NCBI GenBank assembly: GCA_049613665.1
Contig: JBMZCV010000035.1
Coordinates: 1 to 34,770 of the forward strand
Origin: JBMZCV01 sp049613665
GTDB lineage: Bacteria; Bacteroidota; Bacteroidia; Chitinophagales; UBA2359
Direction: 5' to 3'
Length of the DNA stretch: 34,770 nucleotides
Positions 14,113 through 22,483 of the stretch are shown here, in pieces. A program made the position numbers and the translations under genes. Position 1 is the stretch's first letter, and every line of letters starts with the position of its first letter. The notes under the pieces were generated by a model. That model had not been told where the DNA came from, did no database searches, and saw only the letters and a program-made list of their open reading frames with translations.

Positions 14113-17100
14113 TCAATATCTTATTTCGCTATTGCCAATTTTACTAGCATTTGGCACATACAAATCATAATCTAAGCTATTTACAGCTTTATCAAAATTA
14201 GCATCGCTACGCAAATATTCATTATTACTGCCTTGCTGTTGCAAATAAGCATTTAAATCAGCTACGGTAATCACGCCATTTCCATCAAAATCTGCTGTCA
14301 ATAAACCATAAACGCCATTGCCCATATCAGTCAATTGCGAAGCTCCACCAACAACATTATTTGCTTGCGTAAAATCATACATCATCATAGCATTTGCCGA
14401 AATAGCATTGCTGGCCATAATGTCGATATGATTTCTATGTCGCAACACCACGATATAATTTTGATTTTCTGTTAGATTGTAAAAATGCAAATCGCTTGTC
14501 AGAAATTTAGCATCTACCAACGAACCATTTGCTTGCAAAAGTGCCGCTTTTTGTTCTATAATTATATTCGGATTGTTGGCATCTCGCAATTCTACTAGCA
14601 CCCAATCAACCGTTTCTAGTGGAAAACCATTTGCTGAACTTACATTTTCGTTGCCTGCATAATTCCACGGTGCTACGCCGTAAGGCTGCATCAAAGGCAA
14701 AGCATTACTTACTCTAAAATTGGTCGCCATTTTTTGTGCCGAAGCATCATAAGCAGCCGATAAAAAAGCATTGATTTGCAGTTTGTGATGTGGCAAATTG
14801 TCTAAAATGCGAATATCAGTTCTAGCATTTTCGTGAGCTTCAAAAGCGATAGTATGATTTTCTGTGCCAATATTTACACTCAACATATCGTGATTTGCAT
14901 TCCAAGCCGTAGTCGGTAAAACATCGCCAGCAGTATGAGGAAATAACATTACTTTAAAATCTGGTGCAATACTGTTGCTTTCTATAATGAGTCGCAAACG
15001 GTCAAAGTTTGGATTATCATTGTAAGCATTTCCATTGAAAAAATCGAAATATTCGAGCGTATCAATTTCAGCAGGTGGCGTACTTCCATCATAGCCATTG
15101 TTTTGTAACACACGCACTAGCAAACGTCTATCGCCTGTTGCATCTGGCTCTTTCAAAATCACATCACATCTATAATCTGCATCGTCTAAGCTTACATCTA
15201 CGCTTTCTATACTCAAATCTCTCGAAATTTGGCCAAGCCATTGATAATTGTGAACATTCTCATCTTTCTGCACATCATCAACAATCAAAACAAAGGGTTT
15301 TTCGCCTTTTACCACAGCTACACTTCGCAAAACTCGCTGCATTGGATTGTACAAACGTTTTACTATTCTTTCATATTTTTGCGGCTGATTCCAATGTGCA
15401 TAGTCATATAACGGCAAATTGTAGTGCGATTCTGTGCCTTTTTCGTAGAGTAAAAAATCATTCCATGTTTCTGTCACAGCTTCCCAACCATTTGAACCTA
15501 ACCAAGAATGATTTTCATTTTCGCCTTTTGCTTGCCAATGCCATTCCCAAGTATAAGCATAAGTCGCATCTGCTGCAATGAGCGACATATTTTCGGTAGG
15601 CTTAAAATCGACAATCGTGGCAGGTTGTCGGCACTTATCGCCATCAGGGGCACCAACGCCTACGCCCAAACCATCTACAATAATGCAAGAGTGAAAATAA
15701 GTAGGCTGAAATGGACTACCACCATAGGTTTTCTTTACCCAAGTTCGGCCTAAAGCACTTAGCGTAAAATCATTTCTATCGCCATGTGTGTGTCCGCCCA
15801 TATCTTGCCGAGCATGAAACTGTACGGCTAAATCGTTTTCTGAAAAACCGCTTCGCAAAACTGCTAAACCTCTATCGGCTGCAAAATAATCTGTTTTTTC
15901 ACTCAAAGCGACTTCATTTTGAGTTGCCCAATCGCCTTCTGTATAGTCGGAAGCAAAAACAGCCGCAGGAATTAAATAATTGTAGTAGCTATCATCTGGT
16001 GCTATTTGCTGATATACATAACCTTCCGAACTCGAATTGTAAGCTTTTTCAATGTAATTTCGCCACATAAAATCGACATTTGGACTATTTGGAAAAATCC
16101 ATTTTAAGCCAACAGCATCAGCCGAATTGAATTTGTAACCGCCAACTTCTGGGTCATAGCCACTTCCTCCCCAAACATCGTAAGAAGTAAAAGAATGTCC
16201 GAAAGGTTGTGTGATTGCTGGCAAAAAGTCGTTTCCGTAGGCTCTCACATGAGGGTGTCCGAGTAGGCTATAACCACGTTTTGCACAGGCGACAAGCGTA
16301 GTCGCAAACATATAATTTTTGCCCAAGCCTTCATAACCAGCACCAGATTTGTACCAACCATAAGTGATAAAATTGTGAATAGCACGCATCCATCGGTCTG
16401 TCAATTCGGGTTTGTAGCCTTCTTCGCCTTCGATGGCTAGATTAAAAATGATTTCGAAAGAATTTAAGGCACTCCAATTACTCGTATTGCTATAAGGATG
16501 TTCTGTATTGCCATGTCGTGGCAAATCTGACGTGATTTGTGCCAAACCTTGCCTTACTAAATCTCTTTGGGCTTCTGTCATGCTGTTGTAGTTTAAATCG
16601 TAGCAAAGAGCCATGTGCGTACCACCAAAATAATTGAAATTGTTGCTATCGCCATTTACCGTAGGGTCGCCAATGATAAGACTCGCCCAAAAAGCCATAG
16701 CTTTCGCAAGGTCTGCCGCTCTATCATCATAATATTCGCCTGTATCAGCATCAAATTCGCCAGCTTTCATCAAACATTCAAAAGCTTCGAGAGCCATCAA
16801 AGTCGCTACCAAATGTCTTCTTTTGATGTCGGCAGCGTCCCAAACCGTTGGGTCTTCTGCAATGAGTTGGTCATAATAAGGTTGTGCATTCCAAAAACCC
16901 GCATTATCAATATAACGGTTGCCAAAAGCATCTAAGCCATAGCTCGAATTGTGATTGTATGGCGGATAACCTAAATTTAATAAGGTAGTAAAAGCGTGAA
17001 CTTGAGCAGCAGCAGCTTGGCCACTTGTCGTATTATTTAGTCGGTTTTGAATATCGCTAATGTCTTCTGGATTGAAGAAAATGCGAGGATGAACACCCAC

Positions 17101-17592
17101 AGGAGGCACATGACGGATAGGACGTACATCGGTAAAATCGAAGGAAACTTCTTTTTCGCCCAATTCCGAAAAATCGCTGTTGTCATAATTTCCCCAATTG
17201 TAAGTAAAACCGCCTGCTTGCATATCATTTGGCGTTGCTGTCGCAATATTCGACCAATTTGTTTCGTTCTGATTAGACGACAAATCACGCACTTTGAAAC
17301 GGTAGCTATAAGAAGTGCCTACCATCAAATTGGTGTCTTCATAAATTGGCGAACTTTGCCACGAACTGCTATTGCAGTTTCCTGTTACACATTCAAAATA
17401 GTATTCAACGACACTAGCATCGGTAGCTGTTTTGGCAGCCATTTTTATGCTAGAACTACCTGAAGCAGTTGGCTGCATACGCCATTCTGGAGGGTTTGGC
17501 GTTGGACTTTCGAGGTCTTGGGCATTTATGTTTGGAGGAAAAAGGAAAGTAGCTAAAAACAAAAAGAGAGCAAAGAAGTTGATGTATTGCAT
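14113..17592 (-). CDS. Secreted heparinase II/III-like polysaccharide lyase
   Basis: A 1159-aa secreted protein. Signal peptide 1-24 (FLFPPNINAQ), an Fn3-like domain at about 33-125 with TSYSYRFKVRD, then a helical toroid-type lyase domain from about 155. Landmarks are NWSALNSFEIIFNLAIEG, GYEGLGKNY near 418 with a candidate catalytic Tyr, and a heparinase II/III domain holding GGHTHGDRNDFTL near 600 with conserved His. The C-terminal 60 residues carry two calcium-loop-like stretches (DFDGNGVITVADLNAY and DANFDKAVNSLDYD) and end in PNASKIGNSEIRY. This dockerin-like tail occurs on many secreted Bacteroidota proteins. It probably cleaves uronate-containing polysaccharide by beta-elimination, outside the cell; substrate unknown. 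No SusCD or glycosidase neighbours. An inverted repeat TTAGTT-AAAC-AACTAA (17621-17636) lies 29 nt upstream. Confidence 0.8.
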   Translation of the reverse strand: MQYINFFALFLFLATFLFPPNINAQDLESPTPNPPEWRMQPTASGSSSIKMAAKTATDASVVEYYFECVTGNCNSSSWQSSPIYEDTNLMVGTSYSYRFKVRDLSSNQNETNWSNIATATPNDMQAGGFTYNWGNYDNSDFSELGEKEVSFDFTDVRPIRHVPPVGVHPRIFFNPEDISDIQNRLNNTTSGQAAAAQVHAFTTLLNLGYPPYNHNSSYGLDAFGNRYIDNAGFWNAQPYYDQLIAEDPTVWDAADIKRRHLVATLMALEAFECLMKAGEFDADTGEYYDDRAADLAKAMAFWASLIIGDPTVNGDSNNFNYFGGTHMALCYDLNYNSMTEAQRDLVRQGLAQITSDLPRHGNTEHPYSNTSNWSALNSFEIIFNLAIEGEEGYKPELTDRWMRAIHNFITYGWYKSGAGYEGLGKNYMFATTLVACAKRGYSLLGHPHVRAYGNDFLPAITQPFGHSFTSYDVWGGSGYDPEVGGYKFNSADAVGLKWIFPNSPNVDFMWRNYIEKAYNSSSEGYVYQQIAPDDSYYNYLIPAAVFASDYTEGDWATQNEVALSEKTDYFAADRGLAVLRSGFSENDLAVQFHARQDMGGHTHGDRNDFTLSALGRTWVKKTYGGSPFQPTYFHSCIIVDGLGVGVGAPDGDKCRQPATIVDFKPTENMSLIAADATYAYTWEWHWQAKGENENHSWLGSNGWEAVTETWNDFLLYEKGTESHYNLPLYDYAHWNQPQKYERIVKRLYNPMQRVLRSVAVVKGEKPFVLIVDDVQKDENVHNYQWLGQISRDLSIESVDVSLDDADYRCDVILKEPDATGDRRLLVRVLQNNGYDGSTPPAEIDTLEYFDFFNGNAYNDNPNFDRLRLIIESNSIAPDFKVMLFPHTAGDVLPTTAWNANHDMLSVNIGTENHTIAFEAHENARTDIRILDNLPHHKLQINAFLSAAYDASAQKMATNFRVSNALPLMQPYGVAPWNYAGNENVSSANGFPLETVDWVLVELRDANNPNIIIEQKAALLQANGSLVDAKFLTSDLHFYNLTENQNYIVVLRHRNHIDIMASNAISANAMMMYDFTQANNVVGGASQLTDMGNGVYGLLTADFDGNGVITVADLNAYLQQQGSNNEYLRSDANFDKAVNSLDYDLYVPNASKIGNSEIRY

Positions 17593-17654
17593 TTGATGTT
17601 TTTTGTTAAAAAATACATAATTAGTTAAACAACTAAAATAAAATGCCCAAATGT

Positions 17655-17728
17655 GGAAACTAATACGCTGATTTTCAATGTGTTAGCAGTTCAAACAGGC
17701 AATATTAATGAGTGCTTGGCACTTAAAA
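17655..17728 (+). repeat. Two-hairpin dispersed repeat, family 1, copy d
   Basis: GGAAACTAATACGCTGATT followed by CAATGTGTTAGCAG forms the first hairpin (CTAATAC against GTGTTAG, one G-T pair). The terminal hairpin AGTGC-TTG-GCACT with TTAAAATA follows at the right end. It lies between two divergent genes. Confidence 0.85.
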
Positions 17729-17980
17729 TAATTTTTAAAGATAAAAAATAAATCTACATAAAAAGATATGGTGAGCATTTTAAAATTTGTAAATATTTTT
17801 TTCTATTCACAAAAATAAAAACAATTTGATAGAATATTAACTAGCCTAAAGAGTATGCACATTTTTAATCAAGTATATATTTTTTACTCATTTTAAGCTT
17901 ATGATATTTAGCATTTTCCAAAAATAAATAAGTATCTTTATATGACTTTTATCAAACACTAAACTCACCTTAATACAAAA

Positions 17981-18029
17981 AAACTCATTTTATTCAAGAA
18001 ATCTAGCTGTTTCAGAAGCTAAACAGCCT
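17981..18029. repeat. Probable relic of the MITE right end
   Basis: AAATCTAGCTGTTTCAG matches the MITE's AAATCTAGCTTTTTCAG with one difference. After a deletion, TAAACAGCCT reproduces the MITE end (TTTAAACAGCCTC). The left half is missing. Confidence 0.5.
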
Positions 18030-18114
18030 TTTATAAAAAATGGAATGTTTTTTGTAACATCTTACATTAATCTGACAATTAGAGCATTAATATATCAATC
18101 GTAGGAAATTTTCA

Positions 18115-19542
18115 ATGAATACATATCACCTATATAGGCTTTTCATATTTTGTTTTTGTCTTGTTTGCAACCAAATTGTGTTTGCTCAATTCGACAAAAA
18201 CTACACTCCTATTGCATTTGAGGGAAGTATTCCAAGTGTTTTTATTGAAAATCCGTTTGAAACTACCGAAAATGACATAACGCAACGCAACAAAGATGTG
18301 TTGACAAAAGCACAAAGCGAAGAATTTTATACACTCACAAATTGCAATATTAGTGATTTGTTTCTTAGCGGTGCAGTATATTTCAATGATGATTTAACAA
18401 GATATGTCAATAAAGTTGCTGACCAATTATTGAGAAATAAGATACAACGCAAAGATATTCAGGTTTATGTTACAAAATTTGATTTGCCCAATGCCACAAC
18501 TTGGCACAATGGTAGCATTTTTGTAAATATCGGTTTGTTGCGAAGGCTCGAAAATGAAGCTCAGTTGGCTTTTGTTTTGGCACATGAAATGACGCATTTT
18601 TATCAAAAACACAATTTGCAGCAGTATAAAAAAAGCAAGCATCTCGAAAGCCATGTTCATGCTCATAATTCTAATGAAAGACTTTTTGAACGGCTAGAGT
18701 ATGCTCGTGAACATGAGTTTGAAGCTGATGTGTTGGGCTTAGAATTTTTGATGACTTCATCATATGACGCTAGAGAATCTATACGAGTTTTAGAAATTTT
18801 GAAAACTGCTGACAGCGATATTTATACGCAAAACTTAGACTTGCAACATTTTGTGAATATTGGAGAGTATCAATTGTCGGATTATATGCTTTGCGGCCAA
18901 AAAGAATTGGAGCAAGACTCCTTGTTTTTGACATCTAAAAAAATGTTGTTGAACAAAAAAAATGCAGAGAAACAACAAACACACCCTGCTATCGAAAAGC
19001 GGATATCAAAGTTGAAGTTTTTGTTAGAAAAATATGATAATAAAGATAAAAAAAAGCAATTGTTAGATACGCCATTTGCTCAAATCCAACAACAAGCAGC
19101 TTTTGAATTATTAGCCAAGTATATGAGTGAAAATAACTATGTGAGAAGTTTGTATGAGAGCTTGCGTTTGATGGAACAGTTTCCTACAAATTTATACTTA
19201 AATGAAACTGCTGCCACAAGCGTTTATTGGCTGGCACATTACAAAAAAACGAACAGCTTGCACAATATTTTGCCAAATTCACACTTGTATTATCAACAAG
19301 CTTATGGCAATTTTCTTTGCACATTGAGCCAGCTTACTACTTATGATTATGTTAGTCTTGCTACGGATTTTATTGAAGCAAAATACATTTTTTTTCCTGA
19401 AAATGAAATTTTACTTATTCAAAAAGCTCGTGTCTTAGAATTAAACGGCCGTTTTCACGAAGCTTATTTTTTATACAAAATGTATATTAACAAATATCCT
19501 AAAGGCAAGCATTTTATTTTTGCTAAAAAAAAAGTAACTTAG
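18115..19542 (+). CDS. Secreted M48-family zinc metalloprotease
   Basis: A 475-aa periplasmic or envelope protease of the M48 (BepA/LoiP/Oma1-like) family, which degrades or remodels misfolded envelope proteins. Signal peptide 1-24 (IVFAQ). The catalytic zinc site is HEMTH at residues 157-161, and the third zinc ligand is probably E203 in EFEADVLGLEFL. NGSIFVNIGLL upstream of HExxH is also family-typical. The C-terminal 170 residues are helical and TPR-like, as in BepA, probably for protein binding. It precedes a lipoprotein and an outer-membrane protein gene on the same strand, but 276 bp of repeats separate it from them. A role in outer-membrane quality control is inferred. Confidence 0.85.
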   Translation: MNTYHLYRLFIFCFCLVCNQIVFAQFDKNYTPIAFEGSIPSVFIENPFETTENDITQRNKDVLTKAQSEEFYTLTNCNISDLFLSGAVYFNDDLTRYVNKVADQLLRNKIQRKDIQVYVTKFDLPNATTWHNGSIFVNIGLLRRLENEAQLAFVLAHEMTHFYQKHNLQQYKKSKHLESHVHAHNSNERLFERLEYAREHEFEADVLGLEFLMTSSYDARESIRVLEILKTADSDIYTQNLDLQHFVNIGEYQLSDYMLCGQKELEQDSLFLTSKKMLLNKKNAEKQQTHPAIEKRISKLKFLLEKYDNKDKKKQLLDTPFAQIQQQAAFELLAKYMSENNYVRSLYESLRLMEQFPTNLYLNETAATSVYWLAHYKKTNSLHNILPNSHLYYQQAYGNFLCTLSQLTTYDYVSLATDFIEAKYIFFPENEILLIQKARVLELNGRFHEAYFLYKMYINKYPKGKHFIFAKKKVT

Positions 19543-19556
19543 CTAAACAAAAGAAA

Positions 19557-19664
19557 TAAGTATCAAGCATTATTTAATAAAGGATTCGTTTAGTTGCTAA
19601 CGCATAGAAAATCAAGGTGTTATCTTGTTTTGAAATGTCCAAAAACTTCTGAACGACTACTTAT
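19557..19664 (-). repeat. Two-hairpin dispersed repeat, family 1, copy e (long form)
   Basis: Reverse-orientation copy. TAAGTATCAAGCATTATTT holds the degenerate terminal hairpin, then AATAAAGGATTCGTTTAGTTG and CTAACGCATAGAAAATC. The outer end CGACTACTTATA matches the outer end of copy c. It forms an inverted pair with copy f, 12 nt away. Confidence 0.7.
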
Positions 19665-19676
19665 ATAATGTCTAAC

Positions 19677-19748
19677 GGAGGCTAACATCTATATTTTTAA
19701 GGCGTTAGCAGCCCAAATAGGCGATATTAAATTAGTGTTTGAGACTAA
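19677..19748 (+). repeat. Two-hairpin dispersed repeat, family 1, copy f
   Basis: GGAGGCTAACATC and GGCGTTAGCAG give a first hairpin with a perfect GCTAAC/GTTAGC stem. The terminal hairpin here has changed to TTAGT..ACTAA (TTAGTGTTTGAGACTAA). The normal AGTGC/GCACT sequence is lost but the pairing is kept. Confidence 0.7.
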
Positions 19749-19818
19749 ATACATTTTTTTTATTTTGTTTTATAAAGTATTGATTATCAAATAATTTTAT
19801 CTCAAAATAGGTTTGCCA

Positions 19819-20598
19819 ATGGTTACTCATCTACATGCTTCTGCTTGCTCAAAAACTAATTATTTTATTGCTACGCTACTTTTTTTTTTGATGTTAAATG
19901 CTTTATCATCTTGTAGCGGAAGTCTGCATATCGAAAAAAGTCCTGATTATCATGATGAAGCAAGTGTTATTCAAAAAATAGTAACAATAGAGCCAAACTT
20001 TGAAAATTTGGACACCCGACAGCCTAAGTTAAAACGCCTACTTGAGCAAAAAAAATATGAAAAAAAATTCAATGAATTGTTAGTTTCAAATTCAGAGAAA
20101 AATAAAATTCAGCTTTTGCTCATTGATGCCCAAAATTTGAAGCCCAAAGACAACCATTATTTTAACTATTTGTTGCCGTTAAAACAGCATATTTTATCGA
20201 CCAATTTTAATCAAGATGTGCTATACAAAAGTAAAACAAAAGTCAGCTTATTTAAACCCAAAAGCCATTTTTTTGAGCAAACACCGCAAATTAGTTCCGA
20301 ATATAGTTGGTTGGCAGACGAATACGAAACACCTTACTTTGCTATTCATGGTTTGATTTCGGCAGTAAAACAGCCTAGAGCAAGATGGATTTGGCTATTG
20401 TTGTTTCCGCCTTTAGCCATGAATTATTTTTTGTCAGAAAACACAGATATTTACTATTACATGATTGTTGTTAATCTACAAAGTAGCGAAATCATATATC
20501 GTGAGGTGCGTCATGTGCAAGCTAGTTTGTCGAGCGAAAACCTGAATGCTATACTGTATGATAGTTTTAAAGTTTTGAAAAAGAATAGAAAAAAATAG
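19819..20598 (+). CDS. Lipoprotein of unknown function
   Basis: A 260-aa protein with a lipoprotein signal peptide. The ATG at 19819 is followed by a hydrophobic run and LSSC with the acceptor Cys at residue 32; a TTG two codons earlier is less likely. The mature part is hydrophilic and lysine-rich. A second hydrophobic segment at about 194-208 (WIWLLLFPPLAMNYF) could touch the membrane. No enzymatic motif seen. The last third (DIYYYMIVVNLQSSEIIYREVR) resembles the closing strands of small Bacteroidota lipoproteins. It is 12 nt upstream of the outer-membrane protein gene, so the two are probably co-transcribed. Confidence 0.65.
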   Translation: MVTHLHASACSKTNYFIATLLFFLMLNALSSCSGSLHIEKSPDYHDEASVIQKIVTIEPNFENLDTRQPKLKRLLEQKKYEKKFNELLVSNSEKNKIQLLLIDAQNLKPKDNHYFNYLLPLKQHILSTNFNQDVLYKSKTKVSLFKPKSHFFEQTPQISSEYSWLADEYETPYFAIHGLISAVKQPRARWIWLLLFPPLAMNYFLSENTDIYYYMIVVNLQSSEIIYREVRHVQASLSSENLNAILYDSFKVLKKNRKK

Positions 20599-20610
20599 AA
20601 TTTATCGCAA

Positions 20611-21330
20611 ATGAAAAATAAAGTTGTCTATATATCGCTTGTTTTTTTTATACCATTTTTGGCTTCGCAAATGCTAAACGCACAAGTGAGCGGCTATCAA
20701 GGTAAGCGTTTTATTTTGAAAACAGATATGATGAGTCCTATTTTGGAAAAAGGCTGTCAAACCGAGTTGGAATGGGTTTGGGGGCGTAGAGTTTCATTAT
20801 CAATTGCTTATAAATATGCAAATCGTTCATATCTTCAAGAATTGGAAGATTATTATGCAGATTTTGGTAAATATCCAGACGAAAAGGCTCAAATAAAAAG
20901 TCAGAATATAAGCTTAAATACTCGAATATATTTGAATAAAGCATATAATGCTCCTTTGGGAAAATATATTTATTGGCAGCATAGTTTAGGGCAAGCAAAT
21001 GTTGAAGCTTTGGCTTATACGAGTGGCAAAAATGAAGTGTCTATTTATCAGATTGACAAGGTGCTGGCACAACATCACGAATTTGGCTTGGGTTTTCAGC
21101 ATATTTTTTTCGGCAAAATTTGTTTAGATATAGCTACTGGCCTAAATTTGGGTGGCTTGTCTGTAAAAGGTTACGATAGTTATATACAAGACATTAACGA
21201 ACAGTTTGGCCCAAACATCATCAAAACATCTTATAAACCTCGTATTACTCGCCCTTTGAGTCGTTGGTTTGGTTTGGATAATCGACTCGGTTTTTCAAGT
21301 CATCTTTCTTTAGGTTTATTGTTGTTTTAG
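20611..21330 (+). CDS. Outer-membrane beta-barrel protein, DUF3575-like
   Basis: A 239-aa protein with a Sec signal peptide (cleavage after about MLNAQ, residue 25) and alternating strands typical of a small barrel, for example RRVSLSIAYKYANRSY, ISLNTRIYLNK and HHEFGLGFQHIFFGK. It ends in an aromatic-rich strand (SSHLSLGLLLF). It forms a two-gene unit with the lipoprotein at 19819 (12-nt gap), a frequent pairing in which the lipoprotein and the barrel cooperate. Function unknown. The DUF3575 resemblance (TDMMSPILEKGCQTELEW) is a guess. Confidence 0.6.
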   Translation: MKNKVVYISLVFFIPFLASQMLNAQVSGYQGKRFILKTDMMSPILEKGCQTELEWVWGRRVSLSIAYKYANRSYLQELEDYYADFGKYPDEKAQIKSQNISLNTRIYLNKAYNAPLGKYIYWQHSLGQANVEALAYTSGKNEVSIYQIDKVLAQHHEFGLGFQHIFFGKICLDIATGLNLGGLSVKGYDSYIQDINEQFGPNIIKTSYKPRITRPLSRWFGLDNRLGFSSHLSLGLLLF

Positions 21331-21386
21331 AAAAATATTTTCATTATTCAATCAACTATTTTCGCTTTGTACTGATTTTTTTAAGA

Positions 21387-21446
21387 CCTTTTTTTACTGA
21401 AAAATAGTATGTTTTTTTGCATAAAAATGTTTACGTTGTTAAATCG
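21387..21446 (+). repeat. Short dispersed repeat, family 2, copy 3
   Basis: ACTGAAAAATAGTATGTTT (21396-21414) is identical to the matching part of copies 1 and 2. GTTAAATCGAA follows after 23 nt, matching GTTAAACCGAA in copy 1. The left portion (CCTTTTTTT) is degenerate. It lies between the barrel gene and the next lipoprotein gene. Confidence 0.65.
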
Positions 21447-21518
21447 AAAATTGGTCATTCAATAGTTTTTCAATTTTTTCGTAAAAAATAAATTATTTCA
21501 AACCACTTAACAAAAAAC

Positions 21519-22388
21519 ATGAAAACTATACATTTATGTTTTTGCATTTGTATGCTTTTACTTTTGGCACAATGCAAAAAAACAGAAGAACCTACACCAA
21601 CTTACCACAATTTTGAAACTTGTCTAAATTCCGATTTGTCGCAAGCCGAAGGTAGTATTCAAATTTCTACTACGGTTGTCAATCATACGGCTGCTAATCA
21701 AACTAATGCTAAAGTAAAAATTCATACCAATGTAGCTTTTGAAGCTTTTGAACTTTCACTCAAGCACAACGAAAATGAAGCTTTTTTTGCAACAGCAACC
21801 AGCGATTCTATTGGCAATATTACACTCAATGATTTGGCCGCAGGCAAATATACTGATGTCACTCTGACATTAGAAGATTGTGTTTCAGAACCTTTTTCTT
21901 TCACAATAGAAACGGCTGAACCTGCAAATGTTTATATCAACTCGCCAAATTCCAATATATGTTTGGGCGAAGCTACCTTAGTAACAGCTAGTTCGGATAG
22001 CGAAGATACCAAATATTTTGCTTGGAATACAGGAGCAACTACTCAAAGTATTTCTATTTCGCCAAGTACAACAACAAATTATAGCGTTACGATAACAGAT
22101 GTAACAGGAACGACTAATTCTACAAGTTTGCAAGTTACCGTAAATTCTACTAATGTAAATATTGGGCTAAATCAAACCATTTGTTTGGGTGATACTACAA
22201 ATATTGCTGCAACTACAACTGCTACAAACGATATTTCTTATCAATGGAGTACAGGACAAACAACACAGGATATTTCTTTTACTACTACTGAAATCGAAAT
22301 CGAAATGTATAGCGTTACAGTAACAGATGAAAATGGCTGTACGGCAAGCGACGAAATAACTGTTACTGTTGAAGATTGCGAAGGATAA
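21519..22388 (+). CDS. Lipoprotein with two Ig-like adhesin-type repeats
   Basis: A 289-aa surface lipoprotein. Signal peptide with LAQC and the acceptor Cys at residue 19. The middle region (about 45-135) looks like a carboxypeptidase-regulatory or Ig-like beta domain (DSIGNITLNDLAAGKYTDV). Two repeated modules of about 65 residues follow. Each begins NICLGEAT or TICLGDTT, has WNTGATTQSI or WSTGQTTQDI, and closes with YSVTITD or YSVTVTDENGCTASD. Modules of this kind occur in SprB-like and other Bacteroidota adhesins. It ends right after the second module, with no sorting domain, and is followed by a strong terminator. Confidence 0.7.
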   Translation: MKTIHLCFCICMLLLLAQCKKTEEPTPTYHNFETCLNSDLSQAEGSIQISTTVVNHTAANQTNAKVKIHTNVAFEAFELSLKHNENEAFFATATSDSIGNITLNDLAAGKYTDVTLTLEDCVSEPFSFTIETAEPANVYINSPNSNICLGEATLVTASSDSEDTKYFAWNTGATTQSISISPSTTTNYSVTITDVTGTTNSTSLQVTVNSTNVNIGLNQTICLGDTTNIAATTTATNDISYQWSTGQTTQDISFTTTEIEIEMYSVTVTDENGCTASDEITVTVEDCEG

Positions 22389-22412
22389 TTTTTTGCTTTT
22401 GTCCATTTTAAT

Positions 22413-22461
22413 AGCTATTTTGCATTAGAAGCTTTTTTCTGATGCAAAATAGCTTTCTTTT
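22413..22461 (+). terminator. Terminator after the Ig-like lipoprotein
   Basis: AGCTATTTTGCAT (22413-22425) pairs with ATGCAAAATAGCT (22442-22454), a perfect 13-bp stem, followed by TTCTTTTTTTC. The first in-frame ATG of the next gene (22442) lies inside the right arm, which argues for the later start at 22484. Confidence 0.8.
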
Positions 22462-22483
22462 TTTCATACAAAATATACGCAAA

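Larger units (their letters stand above)
17593..18114. other. Divergent intergenic region
   Basis: 520 bp between divergent genes. It holds an inverted repeat at 17621-17636 near the heparinase start, family 1 copy d (17655-17728) and a MITE relic (17981-18029). The rest is AT-rich, and no gene is seen. Confidence 0.5.

Noticed and set aside
15075..15581. 168-codon plus-strand frame
   Set aside because: It lies wholly antisense to the heparinase-like gene, which has clear domain motifs in the same interval.
19543..21330. M48 protease, lipoprotein and barrel as one operon
   Set aside because: 276 bp with two repeat copies separate the protease from the lipoprotein gene; only the last two genes are closely linked.
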